Part shown: positions 25,670-37,339 of the stretch, in pieces
Position numbering within the stretch: the first letter of the stretch is position 1
How the letters are laid out: each line of letters opens with the position of its first letter
NCBI GenBank assembly: GCA_028564675.1
Contig: JAOVVO010000098.1
Location: 105,647-169,646 of the forward strand
Direction of reading: 5' to 3'
DNA length: 64,000 nt
Source: Onchocerca lupi
Lineage: Eukaryota; Nematoda; Chromadorea; Rhabditida; Onchocercidae
Notes under the pieces: model-generated
What the model was told of the DNA's origin: nothing
The model's database searches: none
Seen by the model: only the letters and a program-made list of their open reading frames with translations
Made by a program: the position numbers and the translations under genes

Positions 25670-26965
25670 AAAGTGACTTCTTTCAGCTTATTCTACCAGT
25701 TACATCGATTCTTCCAACCTCTGAATGTTTGAATTTATGATGTGAATTACTTTCTCGATGATAATTTAAAAAAAAAAAAAAAAAAAAGAAAAAAAAAAGA
25801 CATTTACGTTACAATAGCTGAAACACAGAATGTTATGATTTTAAAACGCAAGAAATTTATATCATCAGTGATAAAAAAAATGTAAACATAAAGATATTGG
25901 AATTTTTGTATGTACGACACTATTCATTCCAAGTTCGATTTTTCCAGATCTTGCATGTGAATTTTGAATTCTATCCACTGATACATGGAATTTGTAATAA
26001 GGAGTTCAACTTGAAAAGATTCAAAAAAAAAAGAATTATGACATTATGATGACGATTGTGTTTTGGGAAAGGTGATGTTTGAAACTAATTGTAAAATCTG
26101 AATACAATAGATCAGTTGAAAAGGAGAAATATGATAAACGACAAATTACTGAGTTATTCATGAGTAAATTGAAATTTAAAGTGACGAAAAATATCTATTC
26201 ACTCATGTAAATGCAATATTCTACATTTGAAATAACGCAGCTACTACTACTCACTTCTAAAAATTCGAGAAATTAAGTTTTTTAATAAATTTGCTAAAAT
26301 TCATAACAGAGATAATCAATTGGCATATGTAATATGTAACATGTATTTCAGGAAGTGAAGAAAAATTAAGAAAAAGATGTTAGTTTAAGCTTGGGTGTTG
26401 AAATGTTACGGTTACAAATCACAGTGATATTTTGATCAAGTTCTAAGTGGCTTGAGAAATTTTATAAGTAAAGGTATTTAGTTTTTATATAGCCTCTTAC
26501 ACTATTTAGGTCATAGAAGAATGCTATTTTAAAATCTTATCAAATAGTTTACTAGTAATTATTACCAAGTAAACTGGTATAAAACAACAGCATTCAAGCA
26601 TAAATATACCGTCCAGATTCTTCGGGAAACTAAATGCTAAATTTCTATCACTTTCGAAATTCCAAAAAAAAAAAAAAAAAAAAAAAAAAATAGGCGCAAT
26701 TTTCAGTCAAAGTTTTTTTTTTTTGCATTTCAGCTTTAGATGTCGCTATTAAGCTTGTATGCTTTCCTTAATGAATGATAAGATGAAAGAATTTCGAAAA
26801 GATAAATTTGGTGCACAGTAAGTAGGAGTTAAAATTTGGAAATCGGAAGAACGATTAAGATACAACGCGCGACATTAATTAAGACAAAGTGAGTTTTCAT
26901 CTAACGGGTGCGTTGTACTAGTGCAACAACAGTAGTGAACGTCACGCAACCAATCGAATACACAC

Positions 26966-27070
26966 CAACCACCAACCACCAACCACCAACACCAACACCA
27001 ACACCAACTCGTCGACACCAATATCAACACCAACAAACTCGATCACCAATACCGACACCGACACTCCCAC
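26966..27070. repeat. CAACAC/CACCAA-rich degenerate microsatellite
   Basis: Repeating CCAACACCAACACCAAC-type units about 1.3 kb upstream of the receptor kinase start. The plus-strand open frame across it reads as a Pro/Thr repeat and is explained by the repeat itself. Confidence 0.7.
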
Positions 27071-27596
27071 AGTCACGCATACATACAACAGCATTCAGTG
27101 CTTCAGATGTTTGTTGGCTGACCAAATGACCTTTTGTGTCATCTGATGACAATAATCGTAGCATATATAAGCAAATTGATTGGTGCTATCGAACAATTAA
27201 ATTCATTTATTAAAAAAATTCACGCATTATCTAATCAAAATTTCAGATTTTCACATGAAGGAGGTCTATATTTTATATTTTCTCCATATTATTTCATATT
27301 TCGACAAAATGGATAGCAACTTGAGAAACCGCTCAGTTCATCTCAAGCCAATCATGACCGACAAATTTCCTCGTTTCTACTTATAGGTTTATCAATTCGA
27401 AACATGATTAATTAGTCTTAGTTGAACTGCAGGTTTAGAATAGTGTCACATAAACTTGCTCATCTCCGATTTCCAGCCCAAGAAATGATAAATTTAATAG
27501 ATAAAAAAAAAAAAAAAAAACCACTGGTTCAGTTTAAAAAAACTGTTTGATTAAAAGGAAATGATTTCATTTTTGGAAGAAATTGTGGTAATGTAA

Positions 27597-27664
27597 ATAT
27601 GTATATGTGTGTGTGTTTGTGTGCATGTGTATGATGTGTATTATATATTGTGTGTGTGTTTGCT
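27597..27664. repeat. TG/TATG microsatellite
   Basis: Interrupted TATG and GTGTGT repeats in the non-coding region upstream of the receptor kinase. Confidence 0.75.
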
Positions 27665-30197
27665 TCAAGGTGGAATATGTCACATGCCTTCCCCAGTTTT
27701 ACATTCTGTGACAGAAGAAAAAAAGTTCGAAAACTGAATTAACTGGAAATATAAACATTTTTATGAATTTCAAAAATTTTAAAGATCGATAAATCTAATT
27801 AATCACTTTAGCGTATGTTCTGCACTTCGTTTTTCAAGCATATAGACAACACAACATTTAGATTTGCCGAGAAAATCTAATGATTGGTATTCTGGGAAAA
27901 GACTTCATCTCCCATCTTTCTTCTTACTGTTTGTAGATAATTTAAAGAATTTTATGATCAGCCCAAGAAGTTTATCATCAATTTGATTGTTTCAATTGCT
28001 TTAGAACTTTGTCATCGATAACGAAATTATCTTAAAAATCATTAAATTTGTGAAATATCAAATAAAGAAATAGGAATGATTGAGTGATTGGTCTGGTTAA
28101 TGTTGTGTTTCGTTGGCATACAGAATTTTTTGGGCAAAGATCGCCAACACTGATAAAAAAATTCATGGGAAAAGCAAAGGCAAACTAGGAAAGAACGAGC
28201 AGGATGATTATTTATGGAGAGAGTATGATTGTGTTGGCAAACTGATCAGCGAGTTGGGTTGTCAGTGATTTGAGCATGCGGATAATGCGTTGGAACGCTT
28301 GCTTTCAGAATTACTTCACATTACGCACAGCACACTTCCGTAAACAAGTGCTTGATCATCAAAACTGATCAAAAAAAAAAATCTGCTGGAAGTTTATCAA
28401 AGTGCTTGTTATCAAATGATTCATAACATTCTGAAGAGGAGTGCTGTGTCTTTCCATGCGATCCTATATGAATGATATGATTATCAAACGATCTATTGAA
28501 AATCAATATTATCATGTGAGAAGATTTTTGATTTGTTTGGTAAGAAAATCTTGGCTGACAGCAGATTGTATAGCACCATTTATTTTAAAAATGAGTAAAA
28601 ATTCAATGCCATAATCGTTTTGCACATTTGAAACAATATCAAGTGGAATTTTCAATTCGTCTATATGATATTCTTGATGTTGTGGATGAAAATTCAAAAT
28701 TTTGTAAAACCATTCAAACATTTCAATACAGTATAGGAGACGGTATTCAACTATTTCCGTTGGAAATGTTTGGATTTTAGAATGTATCGTAACTATTTCC
28801 TTGAATTAATTTTTAATGAAATGAGAGTTTTACTTTCGACAATAAAAATTAATCAAGTAAGCTTTTTTTTTTTTTTTTTTTTTGCTGCATATAATCATTC
28901 ATGTTTAGATGAGTACAATATGTGAGTTTTTTTTTGACATCCTAAAATTAAACATTCAATGAGAAATACAAAATAAAACTGATGTCCTGTGTAATGATTT
29001 TCAGATTAATACGGACTGGAGACCACGACTATACACTGAATATTTGCAAGGAATTATCAACGAAGAAGTTAGAAATTATATATTTTTTAGGGAAACTCCT
29101 CTTGTTTTTAGATTTCTCAATGTTTCGGTCCCATTTATTGATCTTCACACGTGTTGATCAAGACGCTCACTTGAAAGCTAATAGAAACATTATCATATTA
29201 TGAGAATGGAAAGGACTGAATAACGCTGAAATATGGCAGTTCGTGCTTCAACAAATCTGGGAGGTCCTGCTTTGGTAGTCAGAGCTAGGAAATGCAAATC
29301 ATCCGGTTTACATATGCTTTTAATGTCAGAACTTCTGTAACAAACTGATATCCAGGAGTGATCAATCATCACAATGTATCGCAGGATGCAGAAATTATCT
29401 CAGCAGCACATTGTCATAGCTGTAACACGCATCATATTTCGAGAAGCATCAAAGAATGTTAAGAATTATTTGCTTAAGGAAACATCGTTTTAAATCAATA
29501 AATCAAAATTATTGCTAGGCTTAGTGAAAGAGAATTGGTACTGTAACAATGAATGAAAAGAGGCGAGAGAGTTGAAATTAGCAAAGTTTAGGAGACATAA
29601 TGTTCCAATAGATGAAGAATTCACCAGCAATCGATACAAGACGTGGATATATCAAGGTAGGAATGTAACTGAGATCGTACGTGGATTGGAAATATGAAAA
29701 AACGAAATTTCGTTCGAAGTACTCTGAACTACTGACATGTTGTAGTAAATGTAGATAGTGTTAAGAAAGAGACTGAAAAAAAAATTTGAATTTGTAGAGA
29801 AGAGGTTAAAGAAAGCCCTCCCACACATAGAAAAAGCAGCATTGTATCACGGTTCATTTAAACTTGTTTCACTGTTGTATTGATGAATTCGTATTTATCA
29901 ATTTTTGTGTATCCATCCAAATATTTATGGAAATCGAGGCCTGGAAATAAAAAAAATTTTTATCATTGAGAGGAGGATGCCTAAAGTGTTCTTCGCATTA
30001 CTGGAGCTTTAGTATTTCTGGCCACATAAAAATCCCGTTAATAATCTACGAATTGTTTTTGATCATAAAATCGAAGTCCATAGATTTATCATGTATAATC
30101 TAATCTATATGAATGGAAATGTAAGGAAAATTCTTTTTCTTCTTTTTTTTTTTTTTTTGTTCGAAATTTTAAATAAATCTTCGAGAGTTCTTAAACA

Positions 30198-30466
30198 CGC
30201 GCCTACCCGAATGCAACGTTGTTTCAAAATTTCAAATCAATGTGTGAAGAACTTGAAAGGTTGTGTAAGAATGAACAATGCGGAAAGTAGGCGTGGTTAA
30301 TAAATTCAGTCCGCTCACTTACTTTTACCTATCACAGGTATGACACGTAAAAAAAAAAAAAGTAGATAGATTTATATAGAACTACGCACCTATTCGGATG
30401 CAACGTTGATCTAAATTTCAAAACAATCGGTGAAGAATTTGAAACGTTGTTTGGAAATGAACAATG
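30198..30466. repeat. Pair of diverged direct repeats, about 83 bp each
   Basis: 30198-30280 and 30384-30466 share CCTA(C/T)xCG(A/G)ATGCAACGTTG at one end and GAACAATG at the other, with scattered substitutions between. Probably an old local duplication or two copies of a dispersed element. Confidence 0.65.
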
Positions 30467-31597
30467 AATATTTACATTTTTATTTATATGGAATATAAAT
30501 TAAGCGAAATAAATTTCTTGTTTTTGAAATAGACTATGTAAAAATTTGTTTGATTTCGATCCTTGAAAAAAGAAATAAAGACAAAAGAATATAACTGATT
30601 TCAGTTTCAGTTTCCAAAAAATTTCATGGAAATGATCCTCACAAGCATTGAGAAAGATTTCAGAATTTTGAAGTTACACTCTGGTTCAAGCAAAGACTAT
30701 CACTTTTGGCTCGGATTTATAATAAAAAATTTTTCTTTTTCTCCCCACCTGAAAATGGAAGAAACGTGTCATATTAAATTTGTTTTTCCGAAACTAGAAA
30801 ATTCTACGAAGTATTATATAGAAAAAAAAAATCTGGAGAAGCCAATAAATTAAGATTAAGAATATCATCTTACTTTATCAATCTTTATATCCGACAGAAT
30901 CTTTCTAAACTTTTGAAGAGCGGAATTTGGAATGAGATGTATATGACAGCTTTAGCAAGAGGATAAACAAAATGAAATGCTTTCTGCTTGTTTCATCACC
31001 TTTGTTCTTCCGAGAAAAATCCATGGTCTTTTTCATCATACATCTCTACTAAAACAAAAAAAAAAAAAAAAAAATCCTGAAGTGATATAAAAAACAATTG
31101 TATATTTTTTTCTCGCCTAGAAATGGTTATTAATCGAGAAATTGTGTCTCGAGTGAGTTTTAAAGTTGTTTGTTATATTGACTACTCGACTTAGCATTAA
31201 TTTTTCAAACTTGGTGGAACAGCTGCTTCTAGTTTCAATTCTCCTAAAAGCCTTAAGCGTATAGGTCAAAAAATGCTGCAAGCAAGTGATCGGTGGGATG
31301 ATTCAAACTATCAATGTATACGGCAGTGTAGGTTAAAGTCTTTAACTGTTTGTTCTTGAAATTAACACTTCCAATGTTATCAGGATATTCAATCCTTGAA
31401 ATATTTCACTGAAAACTCTAACAGGAGAATTGGAATACAATACATATTGACTGATACTAGTTTCTAAATACTAAATTATGTATCTCTCCGGAGTGGGCCT
31501 ACTAATGTCATAAAATTAATTGACAAAGGATTATTGAAGATAATTCACAATAATTACTTATTAATCTAAATTGGACATATAACAATTTCTTCATACA

Positions 31598-31800
31598 TTT
31601 GCTTTTCAATTATTGCATATCTGCACGGACAATATGATCATCACGAAAATTAAGTTTTTTAGAATCAGCTTCATTACTTAGATTATTAATTCATAGAAAT
31701 TTGAGAAGATTTTGGAAACTTACAAAATCTTCATTTGTTTTAAAGAATGCTGTGGTGATTTGCTTTTCAATTATTGCATATTTGCACGGACGATATATAA
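31598..31800. repeat. Pair of direct repeats, about 42 bp each
   Basis: 31598-31640 and 31759-31800 share TTTGCTTTTCAATTATTGCA followed by TAT(C/T)TGCACGGAC(A/G)ATAT. Confidence 0.75.
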
Positions 31801-32242
31801 CCATGTGGTGTTTATCCAAGTCATTCTTCTAATTCTGAAAAGTATAAATGGAAGAATGGAATTGAATTATTCCGCGGTTTGCAATCATAGTCTACCATCC
31901 ACTCTGCGCAATTGATTGTCATTAATCCAAATTGTTTCTGATCTTACCATTTCGACTTCCATTTCCGGTTTATCGGTGCAATAACTTGGTATTTTTAATA
32001 CAGTATGAAGTTTTACTTCAGGTGATGATGTCGAATTGCTTTATACTCGTTAGTCTGTTGTAATATAACGCTTAGAAACTGATGTTTGAATAAATAAGCA
32101 TAACATGGGGTTTAGAAAAGCAAAATTACAGTCAATGCTCATGGCGATGAGTGATTGATAACTCATACGACATTCATCTATTCAATGCAGCTGGTCACCA
32201 ATCACCGATAGTTAAGATTACCCCTCTGTTGTTGTCATATAC

Positions 32243-32404
32243 CATTTATTTATTTATCATCAACAGTGAGCGATGACATCGTAATCACTTCGATATCCAG
32301 ATCCTTATCATTATCATTTTAATCGATATATCACAAATTCCTCCGTACACTGACTCATATTTCATTTATTTATCATCAACAGTCAGCGATAGCATCATAA
32401 TCAC
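32243..32404. repeat. Pair of direct repeats, about 44 bp each
   Basis: 32243-32288 and 32363-32404 share ATTTATTTATCATCAACAGT followed by (G/C)AGCGAT(G/A)(A/G)CATC(G/A)TAATCAC. Confidence 0.8.
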
Positions 32405-34064
32405 TGGTACGGTAAAATTCTAAAAATTATTTTTGATTTTCAGCATCAAGATGCCATCAACGATACGTTTCGGAGTTAAAGATATCCGAACATTATATGA
32501 TCCGATCTTTATTATTCCCATTGAAGAAAGCCATGACTTGATCATCATTATCACTGCAGAGATTATCGATCATCCACAACGAAACACTACTAATTTATAT
32601 CGAATAAGCAGATTATAATCAATCATATATCTATCTCTCTTCAATTGTCTTTGATGACAACTGCCTTTTATCTTAAATGATCAGACGGGCAACCAACCAA
32701 CCAACCAACCGAAATTCTTGCCACTCTCATCTTGGCAAACTTGCACAATTCCCAATCGAACAATAACCACAATTTGATGTTCATCCCTCTCTCACTCCTC
32801 CTTCTCCTCTCCTCCGCTTTCCATTTTCGTTTCTGAATCCATCCATCCGATTGATAGCGACGGGAATGTGGACTGATCTGTTTGCTCTGTCAGTTTCGTC
32901 TTTCAGTCGTCAGCAACTGTCGAACAGAACTCCTTTTTTTTGATTCATTTCTTGCTAATTCGCGAATCCATGACAATGACTTTGTTGCATACTTTCTTCA
33001 TACATCACACCGTCTCATCGTGGTGACACACATCTCTTCTCCTATCTATCAGCTGACTGTTTCAGTTCAGTATAGCGACTCGTACAGCGAACTTCACATT
33101 TCAAGATGTAACAGTTTTATAACAGAAAACTAGTAATAACTGAAAACAGCTTTTCGCAGTCACCTGGTGCAATTTCAGTCCTGAATTCTTATTCTGTATT
33201 TTCAGGCTTACCATAAGCAAATGAATGCTTCATCTCCTTTGGGAAGCTAAACCTCATACCATGAAACTTAATGTCCCTTGTGTATAAAGAATAGAATTAT
33301 TGCAACATGCAAGGACCAACTTAATGCATTGCAGGATTGTTCACTGAGTACGTTGCATGCATGCATACTCACATCGCGCTAATCGATTTGCCAAAGCTTA
33401 TAAGCCTTTAACAATATAGCTGAAGCCAATTGATACAGAAAGATATTAAAAATTGAAGAGCGTACTTACATATCCCAAAATTTTAAATCAGATTTTAGCT
33501 AAAGGAATGAAATTCTCTCAAGAATATGAGAGTATTTATCAAAAATTTCTCGAATTACCTAAGTTATCGGGGTGGAATTTTTCACAGTACACCATTATGA
33601 TACTTTTTCTACACAAATTTTTTCGAAAATTATTTGGAGCAAGGAGGAAAAAATTCAACAACCTGCTCGTCATTTTCTGTTTTTGTGGAAATGAAGACAG
33701 GAGGGAAGATGAAGAGGAATGCAACGAAAGGCGAAATGATTGCCATCACTGCCACATGATCATTTTCGTCACTTTACAAAACCGTTCTTCATATTTCTTA
33801 TTTTCCTTCAACTAACTAGTAAGCGATGTTTTTTGCATTCTTTTCTGTATTTCTCTTTCTGCAAGCTTCTCTATTTTCCGTCATGGAATTTGGCTTTATT
33901 CAATTAATTTGTTTGAAATTCTAAATAGCGAAATTAACGTCTCATATAGTCACACTACCTTCTTGATAAAAAACTTCCATCGGAAATTTTGATGGAGTGT
34001 ATTATTGCAAGTAACAAAAATCGTGGATAAGAGTTTGGAAACTCTGCTTTGAGAAAGGTTTGAT

Positions 34065-34102
34065 TGACAGTATTACCGATGTCTCCATCGGTAATACTGT
34101 CA
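34065..34102. repeat. Perfect 17-bp inverted repeat with 4-nt loop
   Basis: TGACAGTATTACCGATG, loop TCTC, then the exact reverse complement. The function is unknown. It is short for a nematode pre-microRNA, and could be a small palindrome left by a repair event or a mobile-element end. Confidence 0.8.
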
Positions 34103-35071
34103 GCCAAGCTATCCATTTGGATTGCACAACCATAATTATGCAAAATCAAATAGCTTTCTTTTTCACTTGATGTATTTTTGCAGTAAATTGCATATTTAGT
34201 TTGTTTTATACACTGGTATCAACTGAATTTACGAAATCAAGTGTACGAAATCGAGAAAAAAAAAAAAAAAGAAAAACCATTTGGTTATTTTCGGTATGCA
34301 TTAAGATGATATGAGCACCAAATTCAATTTGAATATGAAATGGGACAACTAACATTCATGAATTCTTTTAATCCATAAAAATGTTCATTTGCAAACAGAT
34401 TGCTTCTCCGATTATTTCCGATTTTCTTTTGCAATTTTGCCTCTTAAAATTAAATTTTCTAAAATTTTCCGGAAAATTAGATTTTTGAAGTTTATGGAAT
34501 GAAATATGTTGGCAGTGAACATTTTCTCGTTTTTTAATTTCGAACTATTTTTAGCCTTTTTAAGACCCTAAATTAAAATCAGATTGTTATTTTTGCATAC
34601 AATATTAATCTTTTGATGATAAAAGTGTGTTTTGGCCATTTGAAGTTTACCTCATTTTTCAAGAAATTCATGTTAAAAATATGTTAGGTTTTACTATCAT
34701 CAGTATTGTGTAATTCTTTGATTATAGTTATCATTTTTTATCTTAATAGGTTATTTAGTTCTGCATTAAAATAGGAACTTCTCTGTCACCGCCATGTTTT
34801 TAAAATATTTCTTTAGATCTCTCTAATTTCAAAGGAGAAAATCATTTTCTGGTTCTTAAGATGTTGCCATATAATTTGACAAGAATTCAAATGTTTTTCA
34901 AAAATTGAAAATTGATCTCACACTTTTGGTTTTGATCTTTAATCTCTTCAGAGAGTGATGCATTAATCATTCTTAATTACTGGAATGATATGATTTAAAA
35001 CCGTGGGAAAATATTCAGCATGATAAAATGCAGTGGTAATACTTCATAGTTACCATTTTCTACGATGCTTA

Positions 35072-35107
<36 letters not shown>

Positions 35108-35451
35108 TTATGCAGTCAAGAACTGATGACGTGTTACGGCAGCCTCTTTAATTTTTTCTTTGAATCATGCAATCATGATAGTGTTGATTCATCTTAATAT
35201 TTGTTTTGTACTTTTTGCGCTAACTGTTTCCTCTCGTACAAAATAGCTGTCAGATATTTTAACAAAGTTTTTCCGGAAGCGGTATGAGATGGACTTTTGT
35301 CCTTGATTCAAAAATTTATATAAAGGAAAAAATGTTTGTTCTGTGGAAACTAGATTTTGAAAATTGTTATCTTTTCGGCTATATAGAATAAATCAATCGA
35401 ATCATTACTACTCCTTCACATTATGATGAAGATTGGAAATTGTGAATTGTC

Positions 35452-35467
35452 CAACAGAATTCTGTTG
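35452..35467. repeat. Perfect 16-bp palindrome
   Basis: CAACAGAATTCTGTTG in non-coding sequence. Short enough to be chance in a 64-kb window. Confidence 0.6.
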
Positions 35468-37256
35468 AACCAAATTCAGTATGGGAACAAAGTTTTGAAT
35501 TCAGTGAGCATACTCAAATAAAGTCCTTTGAAGTCCGATCAGTTACAAAGGATATTACATTATGCAATTCATTGAACTTATTTTACTGATGCTCGTTAAA
35601 TGCTGTAAGTGAACCAGTTCGATAAAAAATTGTGGCAGAAAATTGTTGGGCATATTACTAAATGTTTTAAGTTGAAGTTCAAACGATTTTAATCCTAAAA
35701 TTGAAAGATACTCGAGCGGAACCTTTTATTTTCGAAATCTTGAAATTTGAGTTCCTTAACTTTACCAAATCTTCGATCTTTATATACTAGTTATGGTGTC
35801 AGAATTCTGATGATCCGAACATCATAAATGATTATTTGTTTTTCAAGCAGTTTTTTTTTTTCGGGAATTCCGCAAAACTTCAAATTTTTAGCTTGTTTTT
35901 ATTATCATAAATTCTCCAATTTAAAAATTCTTTGAATTAGTGCAGTGTATTTCACACCTTCGCTTTAAAATCTATATTTCTCTTTTCGTCTCATTCTGCC
36001 TTCGTTCTTTTCATTTTCCCGTTCGCGTTGTTCGGAAACTTTCCATATTTGATTTGGAAGATATATTTAAACTGTTTTTGTAGAGAGATTTTTATTTCTT
36101 AATAGAAGTATTTATTAATGATGTTTCTATACTTTTTATTTCATCTTTTGAAATTTTAGTATAGCAGTGTCAGCGAATATTTGCTTCTTGATTTCTCGAA
36201 TTGTCGTTTTAATGCTAACATTTTCACTGAATTATCTCATTATTTTGGTGCAACAGCGAGCGTTGTAAAATGTTTTGCAGCACATAATTTCATTAAGAAA
36301 TTTCGCTTGTCGTCTTGATTATTAAAATTTCCAGATTTTTCTTGCATTCTTTATTACAACTTTCTAGATAGTCATAAAAACTGTGCCCGAAAAGTAGTTT
36401 AGTTGAGTCGAGCTGAGATGCAAAAATGATGAAAGAGTAATGTTCAGATAAAATGCCAAGGTAAAGAAGTATGTTATTTTCAAGGTGCTACATACCGTTG
36501 ATTATATGTAATTGATATCGATTTTGAAGCCCTTACTTTTTTTTTTTCGCTAGAATTCAAAGAAGCTTCAATTTTCTCCTAGAAGATCGCGTTTTACTTT
36601 TGCTCGAAATTTTCAATATTATTTTAATGCAGTTGCGGATTAAATGAATGTGTGTTTCTGCAGCAATATCAGGTTTGTAAAATAGCCAATATTTTTGAAA
36701 TAAAATTATTTGAATTTTCATGCCGAGTGAACTGCGTGATAGGACTTACATTATTTTGAACTATTGCAACGTGTCCATAAAACCGAAATATTTATAATAC
36801 AAATAAAACGAAGAAATCCAAGTAATCTGTATGAAAGAAATTTTTATTCATACATGAGCACAGAGGCCTTTACTCTCTCATCTTCCGATTTGCTAGTGGA
36901 GCTTATGGAGATCGTGTGAAATGTGGAGAAGTTAACTGTCAGGAATGTTACAAGGATTGAAGCTTGTGAGAATTGTCCATCTTATCCTTATTTCTTATAT
37001 CCAATCTTTTGTATGACTAATGTGCTGTAAGTTTTCGCTTATTATCAAAACAATGAATTATCAATATAATAAGGAGCTTTCGGGGCAGCAAGTTCAGTGT
37101 CTTCGTTGGGAGAAGTTTCTTCAACAGCAGTTTTTTAACATCAGTATCAGCGGCAAATCAGTTCCAATCGAAAATATCAAAATGATTGCAACGATAGCAA
37201 GAGCAATAATTCAGCGGAGAGACGATTGTTAGTATGTTTCATATTTACCGTGTATT

Positions 37257-37339
37257 GGTCATTTATTCCTTAATATTGTATAAACGAGATATTGTGTATA
37301 TCAGTATCGTGCTTACACAATAGTAAGGAATAAATGACC
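37257..37339. ncRNA. Candidate microRNA-like precursor hairpin
   Basis: The outer arms GGTCATTTATTCCTTAATAT and (reverse complement) ATAGTAAGGAATAAATGACC give a 23-position stem with one mismatch. It continues inward over 15 more positions with three mismatches and two G-U pairs to a 7-nt loop (37295-37301). The size, 83 nt, and small terminal loop match animal pre-microRNAs. No mature sequence was recognised and the strand is undetermined. A palindromic transposon remnant is the alternative. Confidence 0.4.

Noticed and set aside
26908..27129. Pro/Thr-rich open frame
   Set aside because: Produced by the CAACAC-type repeat; it has no ATG start and no acceptor logic.
28512..28721. 69-codon minus-strand open frame with fairly protein-like composition
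   Set aside because: No family recognised and no splice partner. Left as part of the non-coding description.
37020..37232. 70-codon plus-strand open frame just before the hairpin
   Set aside because: Possible exon by composition, but there is no homolog I recognise and no phase-compatible neighbours. Could not be tied to the Ig/FN3 gene.
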